From NCBI GenBank assembly GCA_015039465.1, contig MU130157.1, positions 584,502 through 606,137 on the forward strand: 21,636 nt of DNA, in the 5' to 3' direction. The notes beneath the pieces are model-generated. The model ran no database searches. It saw nothing but the letters and a program-made list of their open reading frames with translations, and was not told where the DNA came from. Position numbers and translations under genes: made by a program. This DNA comes from Phlegmacium glaucopus. Lineage: Eukaryota > Basidiomycota > Agaricomycetes > Agaricales > Cortinariaceae. Below are positions 17,716-21,636 of this stretch, piece after piece; position 1 is the first letter of the stretch, and every line of letters starts with the position of its first letter.

Positions 17716-17878
17716 CACTGCTGGCACTGGGTGGTGTTTCCCTTAGAAAAACTTATTTTTAGAATTTTTCCTTCAGAAATACTTGTTATGTTTTCATGAG
17801 AAAAATTATTTGGAAATGACAAAACATGTCTAAAAGTAAGTTTTTTTCTAAGGTAAACACCACCCAGTGCCAGCAGTG
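17716..17878. mobile_element. Foldback MITE, 163 bp
   Basis: The ends CACTGCTGGCACTGGGTGGT (17716) and its inverse (to 17878) are perfect for 24 bp. Similarity continues to about 40 bp (C/ACCTTAGAAAAA..CTTA), leaving a loop of some 80 bp. No target duplication is visible: CTA stands on the left, CCA on the right. The CACTG/CAGTG termini recall CACTA-type or hAT-type elements, but the class is undecided. It lies 10 bp before the next TIR element. Confidence 0.8.
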
Positions 17879-17888
17879 CCAGGGAGTT

Positions 17889-18835
17889 CTTTACTCTCCC
17901 CTACCTAATCCATGTGGAGTCCGAGCAATTTTTTTGGCAGAAGGACCAGCCAAATTTCTGTTCCTAGTTTAGTCTGAGTGGAGTCTGAGTGGACTCCTAG
18001 CATCTGCTTGGACTCTGCACGGACTCCACTTGGACTCCACTTGGACTCTGCATGGACTAAGCTTGGACTAGGAATGGAAATTTAGCTGGTTATTCTCCAA
18101 AGGGGTTTGTTATTTAAGTCCTCAAATATTAATCCTTTGTAGTTTATTTTACCACATAAAATGAACCAAGGCAACCCCTTATTTAATTCACTTTTGTTTG
18201 TTTTTTTGTAAATCAATTACAAGTAAGTAATTAATATATTTTTGTAATAATATAGTAATGATATTTCCTGTTGAGGAAAATTAAATATTAACTGAGGTTG
18301 ATGTTAATACTGATATTAAGTTGTATTACCAGTTAGATGACCATGCATGTTATTTATTAATTGTGATATATTCTATTCTATTTATAAATGAATGCTAAGT
18401 TAGTAATAAATATAACTAATACTTCCATGCCTACTTGGCTAAGTTTCTATATACCTAGGAAATGGGTAAAAATTCTGGTATTTATGAAAATATTGCTCAG
18501 AATCATACAAAATTCACTCATACTTCACTCAGACTTTGCTTGGACTTCACTTGAACTTCACTTGGACTAATACAGGAGTAGGATTTAGAAATTTTTGTTT
18601 TTTTGCTCGGACTGCTTGGACTTTGCTCAGACTTTGCTTGGACTTTACTAGGAATTTTTGTTTGAACAGCTAGGAATTCACCGTAGCTTGGACTTCACTT
18701 GGACACTTGGACTTCACTTGGACTCCTAGCACTCTATTCAGACCTTACTCAGACTCTGCGCAGATTCCATGCAGAGTCTGAGCAGTCTGTGTGGACAGCT
18801 CGGAGTCTGTGCGGATTAGGTGGGGGAGTGTAAAG
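17889..18835. mobile_element. Complete GGTGGGGGAG-ended TIR-like element, 947 bp
   Basis: The left end is CTTTACTCTCCCCTACCTAA (17889) and the right end is TTAGGTGGGGGAGTGTAAAG (18835). Next to the ends, GGAGTCCGAGCA on the left and GAGTCTGAGCA...CTCGGAGTCTGTGCGG on the right form subterminal inverted repeats. The body carries ACTTGGACT and CTCAGACTTTG repeats, and AT-rich unique sequence in the middle (18110-18480). 18488-18835 is collinear with 4680-4836 plus 6000-6124. No transposase. The AATTTTTGTTTGAACAGC at about 18653-18670 is the unoccupied counterpart of the LTR site at 4832-5999. Confidence 0.7.
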
Positions 18836-18840
18836 TACAG

Positions 18841-19155
18841 GCCCCAATGTATGTGCTGTGCTACCCAGCTCCTTCAGTGTCCTAATTTCAGAGCCAAAAG
18901 GGAATAGAATAGAAGCAGAAGCCCAAAGGACTTAGATGGAGAACCAGAAAGGGGAAGCTAACTTAGCTAAGTTGATATTCAAAACTAAGGGAAAACATAT
19001 GAGTCTGAGTACTTAAATATTGTTGGAGAATAACATCTTAATGTAAAAGATAAAAATAAGGTACTGTGCTCTGCTCCCAGGGAGTCCTTCATTCTTGGGT
19101 GAATAATCTGACTATGGGTTGCTGACTGATAGTGGGAAAGTGCTGATGAAGATAA
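18841..19155 (-). mobile_element. LTR fragment, old, truncated at both ends
   Basis: CCCCAATGTATGTGCTGTGC at 18843, then CTACCCAGCTCCTT, TCCTAATTTC, TTGATATTCAAAACTAAGG, GTACTTAAATA, TCTGCTCCCAGGGAGTCC and GCTGACTGATAGTGGGAAAG follow the order of solo LTR 6680-7252 (about 6765-7050). The left is cut by the TIR-like element end at 18840, the right by simple GATAAGATGA-type repeats. CpG sites are absent. Confidence 0.75.
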
Positions 19156-19195
19156 GATGAGATAAGATGTTGATAAGATGATGATGCAGATGAGT

Positions 19196-19705
19196 AGTGT
19201 ATTTGAAGGTCCGGTTACAAGACCGGAAAAAGACCGTAACCAGACCAGACTGGACCAGAAAAAGACCAGTCTCAATTAACCGGTCTTTTGCAGTTTAGAC
19301 CAGTTTGAACTGGCAAAATGGTAGCCTTAATTTACCCCCTTCCAATGAGCCCAAGATCATAGAAGTCCGATAAAAACTGGCTGAGAGATAAATAGATCTG
19401 TAAAATAGTCTAAAATATTCACTAAAATAAGACATTTTACTAATATTACTGTAGAAAATCCAAATCCTAATAAAATTTAATGTTCTTGGGCTCATTCAGA
19501 ATATATTATTTAATTAAACAACTGTTTCTGACACAGAAATATATATTTGTGAGCAGAAGACCAGTCACAGACTGGTTAAGACCAGTTAGGACCAGGACCA
19601 GTCCTAGGACCAAAAAAAACTGATGTAGACTGGTCTGAAGTGGTCCAGTCCAGTCTTTTGAGGTCCTAGGACTGAGGTGGACCAGTTATGGTCTCAGTTA
19701 AAGGC
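19196..19705. mobile_element. GACCAG-type foldback element
   Basis: It starts AGTGTATTTGAAGGTCCGG, the inverse of the ends at 2183 and 4679. Both outer parts (19209-19315, 19555-19700) are dense in GACCAG/CTGGTC. Inside, AATGAGCCCAAGA (19344-19356) and its inverse TCTTGGGCTCATT (19483-19495) form an inner inverted repeat. The right boundary near 19705 is approximate. No protein is encoded. Confidence 0.55.
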
Positions 19706-19722
19706 CCTGAGGGTCAAAAGAC

Positions 19723-20080
19723 TGGACATCAGGAAAAATGACTTCTGCCCTAGGCTGTCCTGAGATGTCCTGGGGTGCCCCAGGCAGCTCAGGGCACTCA
19801 GGTCAAGAGGTTGCCCTGGGGTGCAAGTTACCTATCTATGAAAAGTCTTAGGCTGTCCTGGGGCAACCTGAGGCAACCTGAGAGCATCTGAGGCAGCCTT
19901 AGTCCCTTTGGATCTGATGCTAGAAAACATATATAAACCAGATATTTGAGTGGTCTCACACAACAGAATAATAATAATAATAATAAAATAGTGATACATA
20001 AATATACTAGTATAATACTGGGGAAGTAGGAAATAAGAAAACAAAATTGTGGGTGGTTTATATATCTTTTGGATGGCGCA
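19723..20080 (+). mobile_element. LTR-like repeat, copy A (right end uncertain)
   Basis: The left edge TGGACATCAGGAAAAATGAC is shared with the insertion in gag at 21566 (TGAACATCAGG...), and identity runs for the full 71 bases visible there with three changes. A TATA-like ACATATATAAACC at 19928-19940 and the following CTCACACAACAG would suit an LTR promoter region. Short GGCAACCTGAG/GGGCAACC units repeat inside. The right end cannot be set from one copy; about 20080 is a guess. Confidence 0.5.
19967..19986 (+). repeat. AAT microsatellite
   Basis: About six and a half AAT units within the LTR-like repeat. Confidence 0.9.
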
Positions 20081-20180
20081 CAGACCATTGGTCACATGAT
20101 CACAGATAAGCATAATTTCAAGCATGGTCAGGGTAGATTACATAAATTCCAAAAAAGGAATTTTTTTAAAGATGGTAGAG

Positions 20181-20243
20181 AATTGTTTTAGGACCCTGAA
20201 TATGTTTAAATTATATTAATAGCAGCTCTCCTTATTGAGAAAA
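20181..20243 (-). repeat. Third copy of the GGGTCCTAA/CTCAATAAG module
   Basis: On the minus strand it reads TTTTCTCAATAAGG..GCTATTAATA..ATTCAGGGTCCTAAAAC, matching 2398-2466 and 2244-2312 in normal reverse-complement fashion. Confidence 0.75.
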
Positions 20244-20419
20244 CTGCAAAATACTTTCCTGGACATGGCAGTTAAAGATTTTCTGGCAAAATTCATAAAT
20301 TCTAAGGGACTCCCAGGGCCTCCTGATGTGATTTAATCCAGATGGTCAATGCACCAGGATACACTAAAGGTGTCCTGAGAAAATGGGTGACACTCAAAAC
20401 TTTATCTATGCTGTCCTAG

Positions 20420-20997
20420 TGTTACATTCCGTTATATATTACTCTGGTCCGACTCTGTCAGAGTTGTTTCTGGTAGTCCATACTCCATTCCAGTACTTTC
20501 CCTTGTTTCCAGTTCCACTCCTCCTACATCCAACTCCAAGACTTCTCCATATCATTCTGACTCTTCCAACAATACTCCAAACCCATTACCACACCTTTGC
20601 CATAACAACTATTTCTTTGTCATCACTTTCCCACTATCAGTCAGCACACCAGCTATGGATTATTCACCCCAAGAATGCAGGACTTTCCGGGAGCAGAACG
20701 CAGCACTTATATTTATCTTTTATATTTTGGATGCTATTCCTTTTATTATTCAAGTACTCAAAACTTGTATGTTTTCCTCAGTTCAAATATCAACATAGTT
20801 CCCTCTTCTTGTTCTTCCTCTAAGCCACTGAGGTCTTCCGTCTTTCCGTTCTCTTCTGGTTCTGAAATCAGGACATTGTAGGAGCTGGGTGGCACAGCAC
20901 ATACACTGAGGCCAAAGTCCTTTCCATTACTTGTTCTGGTTCCATTCTGTCCAGTCTGGAGTTACTCCAACGTGACTCACTTGTTTTAAACTTAACA
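20420..20997 (+). mobile_element. 5' LTR of a Ty3/Gypsy-type retrotransposon
   Basis: This 578-bp LTR starts TGTTACATTCC and ends CTTAACA at 20997, with a 5-bp TGTTA/TAACA terminal inverted repeat. It is the plus-strand counterpart of solo LTRs 4837, 5207 and 6680. A TATA-like run lies near 20707-20725. The gag ORF begins 31 bp after the LTR. The leader (GTATATTCGAACTTCTCAAC) has no TGG primer-binding start next to the LTR, so the priming tRNA or self-priming mode is unclear. The five bases before it are CCTAG. The 3' LTR is outside the window. Confidence 0.88.
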
Positions 20998-21028
20998 GTA
21001 TATTCGAACTTCTCAACCCACTCCTTCT

Positions 21029-21568
21029 ATGCTAACTTGTTCTAAAACTTCAAAAAATCCATTACCAATACAAGAAAATATGTCCCATGAACACTCCCCC
21101 ACCAGGCAGACTCCTGTGCCCAATGTAGTTGAAGAGGCTAGTCATATTGATGAACCTCGGAGTACTATGGACAAAGTTGAGTCTCCATCTATTCCTTTCA
21201 ATGAACTTGTTTCCGCTTTGAATTCCCTTGGGAAATCTTCAGCCAAGTATGATCTGGCTGGCAGACTTAGAGAGCCTGAACCCTTCACAGGTAAGGACCC
21301 TAAGAAACTGAAAGCTTTTCTTTTCCAGTGTAGGCTCTATTTCCGGAGCTCTTCCAACACATTCCGAGATGACTCCAAGCAAGTAACATTTGCTCTGTCC
21401 TATCTCCAGGATGTTGCTCAGGAATGGTTCGAACCTGGAATTTCTGGACTCACCGACGGACCTCCACTGTGGCTTGAAGATTGGGATCTCTTTGTCAGCG
21501 AGCTACAATCCAACTTTGGTCCTTTCAATGAATCCGCCGATGTAGAACACAAACTCACAGCTCTCTGA
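21029..21568 (+). CDS. gag: Ty3/Gypsy gag, cut short by an insertion
   Basis: Gag forms the virus-like particle of LTR retrotransposons and packages the element RNA in the cytoplasm. The 179-residue frame starts at ATG 21029. A Ser/Pro/Glu-rich leader (about residues 1-70) precedes the capsid-like core with LREPEPFTGKDPKKLKAFLF, QCRLYFR, FALSYLQDVAQEWFE and FVSELQSNFGPFNESADVE, a pattern typical of basidiomycete Gypsy gag (retrotransposon gag family). The core stops at LTAL, where homologues continue. The stop TGA at 21566-21568 is the first codon of the inserted LTR-like repeat, not part of gag. The zinc knuckle and the pol region are therefore missing from the visible part and may lie beyond the insertion. 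An alternative start at the Met near residue 18 (MSHEHSPTRQ) is possible. Confidence 0.85.
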   Translation: MLTCSKTSKNPLPIQENMSHEHSPTRQTPVPNVVEEASHIDEPRSTMDKVESPSIPFNELVSALNSLGKSSAKYDLAGRLREPEPFTGKDPKKLKAFLFQCRLYFRSSSNTFRDDSKQVTFALSYLQDVAQEWFEPGISGLTDGPPLWLEDWDLFVSELQSNFGPFNESADVEHKLTAL

Positions 21569-21636
21569 ACATCAGGAAAAATGACTTCTGCCCTAGGCTT
21601 CCCTGAGATGTCCTGGGGTGCCCCAGGCAGCTCAGG
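21566..21636 (+). mobile_element. LTR-like repeat, copy B, inserted in gag (continues beyond window)
   Basis: It begins TGAACATCAGGAAAAATGAC and matches 19723-19793 with three changes to the window end. The left flank inside gag is CTCTC (21561-21565), which is the expected target duplication sequence to look for at its right end outside the window. Confidence 0.75.

Noticed and set aside
17601..17822. Gln/Thr/Ser repeat protein on the minus strand
   Set aside because: Produced by the 30-bp minisatellite and the arm of the 163-bp MITE.
20383..20823. 146-aa ORF as a host gene
   Set aside because: It lies almost entirely within the LTR and recurs in other copies; kept only as an observation on the LTR family.
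1..21636. tRNA, rRNA genes or a CRISPR array
   Set aside because: No cloverleaf with A and B boxes, no rRNA core sequence and no regularly spaced repeat array was seen on either strand.

Overview
The window looks like nuclear DNA of a mushroom-forming basidiomycete (Agaricomycetes). Evidence: one intact gene with fifteen 47-68 nt introns that encodes a secreted DUF1996 protein; a Ty3/Gypsy gag of the basidiomycete kind; and a dense mosaic of solo LTRs, foldback elements and MITEs. A transposon-laden genome of the Tricholoma/Laccaria type would fit, but the species cannot be fixed from the sequence.

Layout. 1-1084 is transposon-derived, but at least 711-1084 matches 2346-2699 as a simple complement read in the same direction, not as a reverse complement. 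1085-2000 has no gene. 2001-7434 is a nest of repeats: GACCAG-type elements, ends of a GGTGGGGGAG-terminal element, a decayed transposon ORF, and three solo LTRs of one family, each with a perfect 5-bp target duplication and each sitting inside another repeat. 7435-9700 is CpG-rich, non-repetitive and without a gene I can support. 9805-12138 is the DUF1996 gene (16 exons, 497 aa), including a predicted 2-nt exon.

12745-14644 holds four elements in a row: a 629-bp TIR element with a 7-bp target duplication, a 449-bp MITE flanked by TA, a 284-bp copia-like LTR, and a 383-bp TIR element carrying telomere-like repeats. 14957-16262 is a decayed gene with a USP-like cysteine-protease signature. 16998-20243 is again repeats (LTR fragments, a 30-bp minisatellite, a 163-bp MITE, a 947-bp TIR-like element, a GACCAG foldback, an LTR-like repeat). 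20420-21565 is the 5' LTR and first part of gag of a Gypsy element, cut at 21566 by an insertion that continues past the window end.

Only the DUF1996 gene appears to be a functioning host gene; the rest is transposon-derived or unassigned. The most striking observation is the parallel-complement segment. No known replication or transposition route produces it, so a data-handling error is the first hypothesis, and raw reads would settle it. Next are the 2-nt microexon and the nested LTR history, which has an unoccupied paralogous site inside the same window. All alignments, counts and splice models were made by eye.
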